A stretch of 64,000 nucleotides of DNA from an uncultured Lachnospiraceae bacterium (GTDB lineage: Bacteria; Bacillota; Clostridia; Lachnospirales; Lachnospiraceae), in assembly GCA_900550475.1 (NCBI GenBank), contig URSA01000006.1, positions 71,353-135,352 on the forward strand, in the 5' to 3' direction. Of this stretch, positions 19,101-26,240 are shown piece by piece. Under the pieces are notes generated by a model. The model did not search any database. It was not told the DNA's origin and worked only from the letters and a program-made list of their open reading frames with translations. The stretch's first letter is position 1. Every line of letters begins with the position of its first letter. A program made the position numbers and the translations under genes.

Positions 19101-19185
19101 CGGCTGGCTGATCGCGATCGGCGGGGGAGTGATTCTGACAGGCATTGCAGTAATTCTGCTTCTCAGGAGACGGAAGCCTGATTGA
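16183..19185 (+). CDS. Large secreted surface protein with repeated beta-sandwich modules
   Basis: This 1000-residue protein starts with a signal peptide (residues 1-40, cleavage near VRAAAG). At least three modules of about 80-90 residues follow, each with the pattern LTYGQKLSDSTLTGG, VEGTFAWKDG, FTPTDTAHYAAAECEVTV (for example around 365-435, 435-520 and 520-605). Such MBG-like modules are typical of Gram-positive surface proteins. A Gly/Ser/Thr/Ala/Pro-rich linker (about 670-760) leads to a folded C-terminal domain and a final membrane helix with a positive tail (WLIAIGGGVILTGIAVILLLRRRKPD). There is no LPxTG signal, so anchoring is by the helix. The ligand is unknown. Its end overlaps the convergent DUF368 gene by 23 bp. 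Confidence 0.75.
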   Translation: MKTKMRFVMNKGKGALAVVLSVLLLNSVMDYSGVVSVRAAAGDASGSAGGVFSESGSASGNEAGAENGQQATLAEMPRLEGTYGQKVEEMTISGGRVTASGDSSVEITGTWSISDAAKAELPKVGTTTAYELTFTPTGEFADGYDSITCMVVPKVAKKPLTIAINDAEKNFGEENPVLTCDESYADQLVPGDDVSVIRSLQLDTEAMTTSSAGTYPITGSAQSDYYEITFTEGTLTVNKAPLSGWVLKGYLYFYGDGAEMATADITAELPADRGDTIYREPNVSDRMKILDGISLGEDGVITYSVKKLDSSYVGKFASLSAYVEMQNYATVKYELKVKISDQFEIERRPGIQVKVIGSNELTYGETLSKLTLNGTGSTKAVFVEKDTFNEVEGTLSWKDAGLTPDTETTKATWLFTPTEQRYKELEGEVTISVAKATPKLNAPVTAQAAYDPGVTLGAGFALTGGSAFFLKGATETAVEGTFEWKEPDTVPTVGEKEYAVVFTPTDTQNFETAETLVKVSVTRQTPTVTVVPTVSELTYGQKLSDSTLTGGTASVEGTFAWKDGSIKPAVSDSGVTRYTLIFTPTDTAHYAAAECEVTVSVQKADKIANAPSKLDPVYVDTVGQVVLPAGWVWEESDRSTALTIGTTVTAVANYEGADKGNYEDAALTVTVDITRRVKPDPGTGSSGSGTGGNTTGGGAADNTTEETDDAAAATEQAPAPAMPMPGNTRPAGNRTDTTPDAGEPAEDVQEDSAQSAEEEGSLPFIRDDAGRTGWDAIGETLDEAESGDTVAVDMNKSTKVPAAIFEGIQGRDITVILDMGDGITWTVNGKSVTDVSGDIDFGVIFGENAGLGIPVDVIDNVTGERHSVNLTLAYDGEFGFTAVLTVNMGEKNAGLYANLFYYDSEAGELIFMCADEIGADGSAALNFTHASEYTIVIDSAVMDGTETDSMPANAGSDTENGDAGTQKAATWIPGWLIAIGGGVILTGIAVILLLRRRKPD

Positions 19186-19984
19186 AACGATCCAGAAGGA
19201 GCGCGGCGACAATGCCCGCGCAGATGAAAAAGACATTGATCAGGCAGGAACGGACGGACAGGGCAAAGCTTTCAAAAGGAATGATCATTACGGTGGCGGC
19301 AATCACAACGCCGATGATGGCGTGGAACGCCACCGCGTAATGTCGGTCAAACAGAGAGTTGACAAACCTCGGAAGGATGATCATGGTGGCAAGACCGCCA
19401 ATTCCGCCGGGAATCAGCACGGCAAAGGAGAGATGTCCGATGCCGTCCACAAAGGGGGTATACAGCCCCAGAGGCATCAACAGGGTGGAAAAGCTCATGC
19501 CGGGTGCGATGATACTGAGCGCAAGGCAGAAGCCGCTGAAGAGGTACCACCCGAAGGACGGCGCGATGGTCACTGATGCCATATTAAGTCCGATCAACAG
19601 TGCGAAAACCAGGATCATAGCAATAAAAAGAGAAAGGATCGAGCCCTTGGCAGGTCCTTTTTCATTTGCCTCCCGAAACAGGGACGGCAGCATGCCGCCG
19701 ATCAGCCCCACAAACAGACAGACGGACGGCGCAGGGTATTTCTCCAGCACAAATGCCAGCAGATTGGCAATTCCCAGAAAGCCGATCACGCCGCCGATAA
19801 TGTAGGGCAGCAGCTTTGGCACATGGGTCTTGAAATTGTGGATCGGGTCCGCCAACAGCTCCATCACCGGCTTGTAAATTCCGAAAACAACGCTTAAGAC
19901 GCCGCCCGAAATACCAGGCAGCACGGCACCGAGCCCGATCAGGGCGCCTTGCAGAATGCTTAACAGAACATGATTTCTTTTCAT
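19163..19984 (-). CDS. DUF368 family polyprenyl-phosphate transporter
   Basis: This 273-residue protein has about eight hydrophobic segments and the family signature GALIGLGAVLPGISGGVLSVVFG near the N-terminus (residues 10-32), repeated in altered form in the second half (IIAPGMSFSTLLMPLG). DUF368 proteins (PopT) have been shown in other bacteria to return undecaprenyl phosphate to the inner leaflet of the membrane for reuse in envelope synthesis. The start at 19984 follows AAAGGAGTTTTT; the frame is open 18 codons further but without a ribosome-binding site. The gene is single and convergent with the surface protein gene. Confidence 0.87.
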   Translation of the reverse strand: MKRNHVLLSILQGALIGLGAVLPGISGGVLSVVFGIYKPVMELLADPIHNFKTHVPKLLPYIIGGVIGFLGIANLLAFVLEKYPAPSVCLFVGLIGGMLPSLFREANEKGPAKGSILSLFIAMILVFALLIGLNMASVTIAPSFGWYLFSGFCLALSIIAPGMSFSTLLMPLGLYTPFVDGIGHLSFAVLIPGGIGGLATMIILPRFVNSLFDRHYAVAFHAIIGVVIAATVMIIPFESFALSVRSCLINVFFICAGIVAALLLDRFNQASVS

Positions 19985-20195
19985 AAAAACTCCTTTCTTC
20001 GCAGGCTTCCTCCTTGTCCCGCGCCCGAACCACCGCATTTCTGTTCATTATCTTGACCACGCGACCTCTTTCCACCGGTTGCAGGATTTTATCGGTATAC
20101 AAAATAAATTAAGAAAATCCCTTGTTTTTATACTATATGAAGCAGGGGGATATGTCATGCGGAAATTCAATTTTTAACAAAATCTGTACGGATAC

Positions 20196-20222
20196 TAAGG
20201 TTTTAAGAAAGGCGGTCGATAA
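20196..20222 (+). promoter_or_regulatory. Candidate sigma-D (flagellar) promoter
   Basis: TAAG (20196-20199), about 16 bp, then TCGATAA (20216-20222), set in GCGGTCGATAAATATAG, resembles the motility sigma-factor pattern TAAA-N15-CCGATAT. It lies about 145 bp upstream of the TTG start of the next gene. The rest of the gap 19985-20195 shows nothing I can name. Confidence 0.4.
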
Positions 20223-20260
20223 ATATAGTACAGATACGTAGCTGAACAATATGAGAAGTC

Positions 20261-20318
20261 GCCAAGGATGGCATACTAAGGGAAGGAAGCCCGATGTATG
20301 TCGTTTTTGTTTTTTATC
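20261..20318 (+). promoter_or_regulatory. Attenuator-like leader with GGA-loop hairpins (possible CsrA sites)
   Basis: GCCA-AGGA-TGGC at 20261-20272 forms a small hairpin whose CAAGGATG core matches the CsrA consensus. Its 3' arm overlaps the 5' arm of a second hairpin, GGCATAC (20270-20276) with GTATGTC (20296-20302), which encloses GGG-AAGGAA-CCC and is followed by a long T-rich run to about 20318. The two structures exclude each other, and the second looks like a terminator placed about 50 bp before the coding start. This suggests an RNA switch or a CsrA-controlled leader. Confidence 0.45.
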
Positions 20319-20365
20319 AAACAGGGAGGGAAGATAGGAGCAAGGGACTTTAGAAGGGGGCAAAT

Positions 20366-21478
20366 TTGCGAATTGATTCCAGTTTTATGAGAATGGAGTC
20401 TTCCAGAGGGTACACTGCTGTTTCTGCCCGGGCAAGCCGGTTTCAGGTGAAGTCCGGTAATGGGCAGGAGACGCATAAATCCAACGGCTTTTTCAGTAAT
20501 TTGTCAAGCAATGGCGAAAGCGGATATTTGTCCGAAAGCAGTTGGAAGAATGCGCAGGACGACGCACAGGATACCACGGCGACGGTGGATTCCATCAGGG
20601 ATCTGCGGGACAGAGTTGAGAGCATGCGGGGCAACCGCATACAGGTAAGATCCAGTACACAGGAGGTTTTCCACAGGTTCAGGCAGCAGGCGATCCGATC
20701 TATTTTTGCGATGCTGTTCGGAGTGGAAAAGACCAGAGGTGTATTCGGAGACGATTATCTGGAGGGGCTTTCCCCGCAGACCGAAGCGATTTCATTGGGC
20801 GGCGGCACAGGCAATACGCTGGTGCTGTCGAACGAGCAGTATTATGAGGAGAGCGAGAGCACTTCCTTTGTCACCAAGGGTCTTGTAAAGACTGCGGACG
20901 GCAGGGAGATCAGCATTGACCTTGAGGTGGGCATGAGCAGACGCTTTACCAGCTATTTCAAGGATGAACTGCAGATTGCGCAGATCAACACCTGCGATCC
21001 TCTGGTACTTAATTTCGGCGGAGGCGCTGCCGAACTCACGGATCAGAAATTCTTTTTCGACATTGATGCGGACGGAGAGCTGGATGAAATTTCCATGCTG
21101 GGAAGCAACAGCGGCTATCTGGCGCTGGATAAGAACGGGGACGGAAAGATCAACGACGGCAGCGAATTGTTCGGGCCGGAGAGCGGTAACGGCTTCGGAG
21201 ATCTGGCAGCCTATGATGAGGACGGAAACGACTGGATCGACGAGAATGATCCGATCTGGTCAAAATTGAAGATCTGGTGTAAAAATGCGGACGGAACAGA
21301 TTCCCTTTACACGCTGGCGGAAAAAGGCGTGGGAGCGATCTGCCTGCGCAATGTTTCCACCGACTATTCCCTGAAGGATACGCAGAACCGCACGGACGGC
21401 ATCATCCGCAGTACGGGAGTGTTCCTCTATGAGACAGGGGAAGTTGGAACCGTGCAGCATTTGGATCTTGCAAGGTAA
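20366..21478 (+). CDS. Hypothetical protein with EF-hand-like calcium-binding segment
   Basis: This 370-residue protein of unknown function has no signal peptide. It has a polar N-terminal third, then a C-terminal half with FDIDADGELDEIS, LDKNGDGKINDGSELFG and YDEDGNDWIDENDPIW (about residues 230-300). These are DxDxDG calcium-loop repeats of the kind found in secreted or surface proteins. The start is taken as TTG at 20366 because AAGGGGG stands 6 bp before it; a later ATG at 20387 lacks such a site. The sigma-D-like promoter and CsrA-like leader point to a motility-linked or surface role, which is inference only. A terminator follows. Confidence 0.65.
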   Translation: MRIDSSFMRMESSRGYTAVSARASRFQVKSGNGQETHKSNGFFSNLSSNGESGYLSESSWKNAQDDAQDTTATVDSIRDLRDRVESMRGNRIQVRSSTQEVFHRFRQQAIRSIFAMLFGVEKTRGVFGDDYLEGLSPQTEAISLGGGTGNTLVLSNEQYYEESESTSFVTKGLVKTADGREISIDLEVGMSRRFTSYFKDELQIAQINTCDPLVLNFGGGAAELTDQKFFFDIDADGELDEISMLGSNSGYLALDKNGDGKINDGSELFGPESGNGFGDLAAYDEDGNDWIDENDPIWSKLKIWCKNADGTDSLYTLAEKGVGAICLRNVSTDYSLKDTQNRTDGIIRSTGVFLYETGEVGTVQHLDLAR

Positions 21479-21512
21479 ATTGAATATTTAAAAAGAATCG
21501 TCAAAGTTTTCC

Positions 21513-21557
21513 GAAAAAACCATGTGCATGCCGAAATCGGTGTGCGGCATGGTTTTT
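21513..21557 (+). terminator. Intrinsic terminator
   Basis: AAAAAACCATG pairs with CATGGTTTTTT around an inner GCATGCCG/CGGTGTGC stem. It works on paper for either strand. Confidence 0.8.
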
Positions 21558-21635
21558 TCTTGCTTGTGGAATAAAACATATTTTTGCGGAAAAACTATGG
21601 GTACGGGAAAAAAACAGAGAAAGGATCGGACGGAT

Positions 21636-22523
21636 ATGAGAAGACAGAGCAGATATAACCGTAACCATAGAAACAATGCCAAAAAAGAAAAGATCGTGAT
21701 GATCGCTTCCTCGGCGTTCGTGCTGGCAGCATTGACCATGACCGGGGTCTATGTGAAGAACAGCAATGAAAAGTCGCAGAACGACGGCTACAAAATCGAT
21801 TTCAATGTATTGGAGAACCAGGCACAACAGCAGGCGGAACAACTGGAGCAACTGACCGAGCCGTTGCAGATCCCTCAGGTCACCGAGGATGATCTGGACT
21901 ATATGCCCCTTGAGCAGGTGGATTCCGGCACGGTGGAAATTCCGGGTCTGACAGACCGGGTGACGGGGCAGGCAACCCTGCTTGACGAGGCGATGGATGC
22001 CGAGGATACGCTTCCCGTTCCCGCAGGCGGGATCCACGATGAGGCGGAAGAGCCGGCAACCGACGACAATGCCACCCCGGGAAAGAAGGGCAAGGCACAG
22101 GCACCCAGCTTTCAGACGGGAGACCAGCTTGTATGGCCGGTGACGGGAAATGTGATCATACCGTACAGCATGGACAAGACGGTATATTTCCCCACACTGG
22201 ATCAGTACAAGTATAACCCGGCAATGGTGATTTCAGCCGCTGAGGGTGCCACCATTTCTGCTGTCGCTTCTGGCACGGTTGTCTCCGTATTTTATGATGA
22301 GGAGATTGGAAACGCCGTTACGGTGGAGATCGGAAACGGATACGAAGTGACCTACGGACAGCTCAAGGAGATTGCCGTCTCCAAGGGAAGCTATCTGGAG
22401 AAGGGCAGTGTGATCGGCTATGTGGCGGCCCCCACAAAGTATTACAGCATGGAAGGAACCAACGCCTATTTTGCACTGACCTTAAACGGCGAGCCGGTGG
22501 ACCCTCTTGGACAGCTCCGGTAG
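21636..22523 (+). CDS. SpoIIQ-like degenerate M23 peptidase, membrane-anchored
   Basis: This 295-residue protein has a basic N-terminus, one membrane helix (about residues 22-40), a low-complexity acidic linker and a C-terminal M23-fold domain (about 170-295). The fold is clear (GATISAVASGTVVSVFYDEEIG, GNAVTVEIGNGYEVTYGQL, then a KGSVIGYV segment). The zinc ligands, however, are absent: the HxxxD site reads YNPAMVIS, the HL site reads GQL and the HxH site reads NAYFAL. This fits a structural SpoIIQ-like engulfment partner rather than an enzyme. AAAGGA precedes the chosen ATG. An amidohydrolase gene follows after 34 bp. Confidence 0.75.
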   Translation: MRRQSRYNRNHRNNAKKEKIVMIASSAFVLAALTMTGVYVKNSNEKSQNDGYKIDFNVLENQAQQQAEQLEQLTEPLQIPQVTEDDLDYMPLEQVDSGTVEIPGLTDRVTGQATLLDEAMDAEDTLPVPAGGIHDEAEEPATDDNATPGKKGKAQAPSFQTGDQLVWPVTGNVIIPYSMDKTVYFPTLDQYKYNPAMVISAAEGATISAVASGTVVSVFYDEEIGNAVTVEIGNGYEVTYGQLKEIAVSKGSYLEKGSVIGYVAAPTKYYSMEGTNAYFALTLNGEPVDPLGQLR

Positions 22524-22557
22524 GACACGAGACAGTACAGGAAGGGACGGTACAGAC

Positions 22558-23742
22558 ATGTATATTACAGGCGGACGCATACTGACCATGGCGGATCGGG
22601 TGCTGGAGAACGGCACCATCTGGATTGAGGACGGAAAAATACGGGAGATCCGGGAAGGCGCAATCGGCGAGATGCCGTCGGGAAAGACGGCGCAGGTGCT
22701 TGATGTACAGGGGGCATGGGTGCTCCCGGGACTGATCGAGGCACATTGCCACATGGGCATCACCGAGGAGAAGAAGGGCATGGAGGGCGATGACTGCAAC
22801 GAGAACGTGCAGCCGGTGACACCGTGGCTCCGTGCCATTGATGCCATCAATACCATGGATGCAGCGTTCGATGATGCGGTCAGGGCGGGGATCACCTCCG
22901 CCATGATCGGCCCCGGCAGCTCAAACGTGGTGGGCGGACAATTTGCATTCTTGAAAACACATGGGCGCCGGATCGACGATCTGATCGTGAAGGCGCCTGC
23001 CGCTATGAAGATCGCCTTTGGAGAGAACCCGAAGGTGAATTTTTCGGGGCAGGGAAAAAGCCCCGTAACCCGCATGGCGATTGCGGGAATGCTGCGGGAG
23101 GAGCTGTTCCGGGCAAAACAGTATGTGGAAAAAAAGAAAAAGAACGCAAAGGACTTTGAGGAGGACTTCCGACTGGAGCCGTGGATTCCCGTGTTTGAGG
23201 GAGAAATTCCCTTAAAAGCGCATGTGCATCGAGTGGATGATATTTTTACCGCTATCCGCATTGCGAAGGAATTTGGGCTTTCCGTCACGCTGGATCATTG
23301 CAGCGAGGGACATCTGGTGGCAGAAAAGCTGGCGGAGGAGGGTTTTCCCGCCATTGTGGGCCCCGATCTCTCAAGCCGCAGCAAGATTGAGGTGCAGAAC
23401 ATGGCGTTCAAGACGGTGGGAATCCTGAACAAGGCAGGAGTGCCCACCGCAATTACCACCGATCACCCGGTTTCCCTGATCCAGTCCCTGCCCCTGTGCG
23501 CCGGTATGGCAGTCAAGGCGGGGCTCAGCATGGAGGAAGGGCTTAAGGCAATCACTATCAACGCCGCAAAGATCTGCGGTGTGGCGGACAGGGTGGGAAG
23601 TCTGGAGGTGGGCAAGGATGCGGATATCGCCATATTTGACGGCAACCCCATGGAGCTGTTTACCAGAACGCTCTACACCATCATTGATGGGAAAATGGTA
23701 TATGATGCGGTTTCTGTTCTTTACCCCGGTAACGATTCGTGA
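22558..23742 (+). CDS. Amidohydrolase (imidazolonepropionase/dihydroorotase-like fold)
   Basis: This 394-residue metal-dependent hydrolase has a beta-sandwich N-terminus ending in GAWVLPGLIEAHCHMGI. The HxH metal pair is there, with further histidines in KAHVHR, LDHCSEGH and TTDHPV. The C-terminus carries the usual VGSLEVGKDADIAIFDGNP. The substrate is unknown; the closest known types act on cyclic amides or N-acyl compounds. It follows the SpoIIQ-like gene closely and is followed by a lipoprotein, ddl and murF, so a link with wall turnover is possible but unproven. Confidence 0.82.
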   Translation: MYITGGRILTMADRVLENGTIWIEDGKIREIREGAIGEMPSGKTAQVLDVQGAWVLPGLIEAHCHMGITEEKKGMEGDDCNENVQPVTPWLRAIDAINTMDAAFDDAVRAGITSAMIGPGSSNVVGGQFAFLKTHGRRIDDLIVKAPAAMKIAFGENPKVNFSGQGKSPVTRMAIAGMLREELFRAKQYVEKKKKNAKDFEEDFRLEPWIPVFEGEIPLKAHVHRVDDIFTAIRIAKEFGLSVTLDHCSEGHLVAEKLAEEGFPAIVGPDLSSRSKIEVQNMAFKTVGILNKAGVPTAITTDHPVSLIQSLPLCAGMAVKAGLSMEEGLKAITINAAKICGVADRVGSLEVGKDADIAIFDGNPMELFTRTLYTIIDGKMVYDAVSVLYPGNDS

Positions 23743-23783
23743 TAAAATAGCGTAGGATCGTGGAAGGGAAGGGAGAAGCGGAC

Positions 23784-25172
23784 TTGGCAGGTAGGAGAAA
23801 CGGAAAAAAAATGTTTGCACGTCGCCCGGCCGTGGGTCTGCTTGCCGTGTGCCTTTTTACGGTGAATCTGCTTGCAGGCTGCGGCTTTGACGAGGGTGGC
23901 TTTGCAGGGCAGAAAACCTCCGTCGTCGGCGGAATGGAGACGGAGCCGGTGCTTTCCTATGAGGTTCCGTCCATGGAGCCCGGTGTGCGGGTGAACCGGG
24001 CAGGCTATGTGCCAAAGGAAGAAAAGATTGCCGTATTCTGCGGGGAACGCCTCCCGGATTCTTTTCAGGTGGTGGACGCCGAAACAGGAGAAGCTGTATT
24101 TTGGGGAAGCGTGGAGCAGAGCGGTTACGATACGGTAAACGGTGAATATATTGGTTATGGGGACTTTACCTCCTTTCAGACGGAGGGAGCGTATTACCTT
24201 GCGTGTGACATCCTTGGATATTCCTACTCCTTTTCCATTGACGCGGATTGTCACAAGGCGCTGCTTTGGGAGGGCTTCGGGCTTCTGACCGAGCAGGAGA
24301 GACTCCTTGAAAAGAAAGATATCCTCGCCGTGTGCGGCAGCGCGTCGGCGTTGTTGCTGTCCTATGAGCTTTACGGCAGCGTCCATGAAGAAGGGGTGCC
24401 GCAGGGAAGTCAGCCGGCGGTGGTTTCGCAGGCAAAGCGGTATGCGGAGCTTCTTTTAGGCTGGCAGGATGAGGAGAGCGGTGCGGTATTTTCGGAGGCG
24501 GGCGAACTGCTTGCGGAGGAGACCGCATGGGTTTCCGCAACGCTTGCAAAGTTCAGCTATACTTATCAGAAGTACGACAGTGTTTACGCCACGGCATGCC
24601 TGCAGGCAGCGGACCGAGCGTGGCAGTACCTGACGAGGACGGCAGATATCCCGGGGGCTACGCCGGAGGCGCGCTTTTTTGCGGCGGCGGAGCTTTACCG
24701 TGCGACGGGACAGGGACAGTACCATGAGGCGCTGACCGCATTGGGAAAGGAGCTGTCCGATCATCCGGAAAAGGAAGCGCAGGCGTACGGTACCTTCACC
24801 TACGCGGCAACCAAGCGGCAGGTGGATGTGGAGCTGTGCGGTTCTCTGCTGGCGGTGTTCTTAAACAACGCGGAAGCCGTGGCGGAGCGGGCAAAGGACA
24901 ATGTGTTCATGGTGGGCGGCAGCCTCGCGGAGGAGGAAATCGGAAGCGTGCTGTGGGACGCCGTGATCGTGGCGGCGGTGGATTATGTGATCACGAACAG
25001 CGAGTACGCCACCATATTACAGAATTACCAGAGCTATTTTGCGGGCGTCAACGAACAGGCGTACAATTACCTGTACGGAGAGCCGGAGCAGCCGGGGGTG
25101 GGTGCGGACAGCGTGAACACGGCGAGATACATAATGATGTTGAGCGAAGTAATGAGCCATGAGAATATCTAA
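23784..25172 (+). CDS. Lipoprotein with cellulase-type Ig domain and degenerate GH9-like domain
   Basis: The protein has a lipoprotein signal with lipobox LLAGC, then an N-terminal Ig-like domain of the kind preceding GH9 cellulases (VRVNRAGYVPKEEKIAVFC through GAYYLACDILGYSYSFSI). An alpha-helical region follows in which AAELYRATGQGQYHEALTAL resembles GH9 barrels. The GH9 catalytic DAGD motif and the C-terminal acid glutamate segment are not visible, and the domain is short, so activity is doubtful. The start is uncertain: TTG at 23784 has GGGAGA 7 bp before it, while an ATG at 23811 gives a more standard signal peptide but has AGGAG 13 bp away. It is followed by ddl after 21 bp. Confidence 0.6.
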   Translation: MAGRRNGKKMFARRPAVGLLAVCLFTVNLLAGCGFDEGGFAGQKTSVVGGMETEPVLSYEVPSMEPGVRVNRAGYVPKEEKIAVFCGERLPDSFQVVDAETGEAVFWGSVEQSGYDTVNGEYIGYGDFTSFQTEGAYYLACDILGYSYSFSIDADCHKALLWEGFGLLTEQERLLEKKDILAVCGSASALLLSYELYGSVHEEGVPQGSQPAVVSQAKRYAELLLGWQDEESGAVFSEAGELLAEETAWVSATLAKFSYTYQKYDSVYATACLQAADRAWQYLTRTADIPGATPEARFFAAAELYRATGQGQYHEALTALGKELSDHPEKEAQAYGTFTYAATKRQVDVELCGSLLAVFLNNAEAVAERAKDNVFMVGGSLAEEEIGSVLWDAVIVAAVDYVITNSEYATILQNYQSYFAGVNEQAYNYLYGEPEQPGVGADSVNTARYIMMLSEVMSHENI

Positions 25173-25193
25173 AATGAGAATGGAGAATGGGCT

Positions 25194-26228
25194 ATGAATA
25201 TTGTTGTTTTGGCAGGCGGAATCAGCACGGAGAGGGATGTGTCCCTGATTTCCGGAAAGATGATCTACCGGGCGGTGAAAAAGAACGGACACAAGGCGAT
25301 CCTGTTGGACGTGTTTCTGGGCTACAACGGCTCCGTGGACGGCATTTTTGACAGGGACGAGGACTGGGAGGCACAGGTGAAGGGCATTTCCGAGACAGAC
25401 CCGGACATCGAGGCGGTCAAAGCACTGCGCCCGGATTGGGAAAAGCAGTTTTTCGGCCCTAATGTGATCGCCCTCTGTCAGGCGGCGGATGTGGTGTTTA
25501 TGGCGCTCCACGGGGAAAACGGGGAGAACGGCAAGATTCAGGCATGCTTTGATCTGATGGGCATTACCTACACCGGAACGGATTACGTAAGCTCCGCACT
25601 CTGCATGGACAAGGGCTTGTCAAAGGATATGTTTGCACAGTACGGTGTGCCCACGCCCAAGGGCATCCGCATTAAGAAAGGGCAGCAGGATCCGGGAACG
25701 GTTCCCTTCCCCTGCATTGTGAAGGCGTGCTGCGGCGGCTCCAGCGTAGGCGTGAGCATTGCCAGAAACAGCGGGGAGTACGAGGCGGCGAAAGCGGAGA
25801 GCTTCCGGTATGACAACGAAGCCATTGTGGAGCAGTACATAGAGGGAAGGGAATTTTCCGTGGGCGTGCTGGACGGAAAGGCGCTGCCCGTCATCGAGAT
25901 TGCGCCCCTGAGCGGCTTTTACGATTATAAAAACAAATATCAGGCGGGCAGTACCATTGAGACCTGCCCGGCGGATCTTTCCCCGGAAAAAACCGCCGAG
26001 ATGCAAAAATATGCCGAGATGGCGTTCCGCGCTCTCAGGCTCAGGAATTATGCCCGCATGGACTTTATGATGGGAAAAGCGGGAGACATCTATTGTCTGG
26101 AGGCAAATACGCTTCCCGGCATGACACCCACCTCCCTGCTCCCTCAGGAGGCGGCAGCGGTGGGCATCAGCTATGAACAGCTTTGCGAGAAATTGATCGA
26201 AGTGTCGTTGAGAGAGCGCGACAGATAG
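25194..26228 (+). CDS. ddl: D-alanine--D-alanine ligase
   Basis: This 344-residue ATP-grasp enzyme joins two D-alanines for the peptidoglycan stem. The N-terminal VVLAGGISTERDVSLISG, the ALHGENGENGKIQ segment, the KACCGGSSVGVS loop, the omega loop with YDYKNKYQ (D-Ala type) and the C-terminal LEANTLPGMTPTSL are all intact. It is directly upstream of murF, which uses its product, with a 12-bp gap. Confidence 0.95.
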   Translation: MNIVVLAGGISTERDVSLISGKMIYRAVKKNGHKAILLDVFLGYNGSVDGIFDRDEDWEAQVKGISETDPDIEAVKALRPDWEKQFFGPNVIALCQAADVVFMALHGENGENGKIQACFDLMGITYTGTDYVSSALCMDKGLSKDMFAQYGVPTPKGIRIKKGQQDPGTVPFPCIVKACCGGSSVGVSIARNSGEYEAAKAESFRYDNEAIVEQYIEGREFSVGVLDGKALPVIEIAPLSGFYDYKNKYQAGSTIETCPADLSPEKTAEMQKYAEMAFRALRLRNYARMDFMMGKAGDIYCLEANTLPGMTPTSLLPQEAAAVGISYEQLCEKLIEVSLRERDR

Positions 26229-26240
26229 GAGTGAGACACC

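Noticed and set aside
19080..19185. Sortase (LPxTG) anchor on the large surface protein
   Set aside because: The C-terminus has a membrane helix and basic tail but no LPxTG-like motif before it.
20160..20365. Cyclic-di-GMP riboswitch before the calcium-loop protein
   Set aside because: The conserved core of neither c-di-GMP class could be matched; the structure fits an attenuator with GGA loops better.
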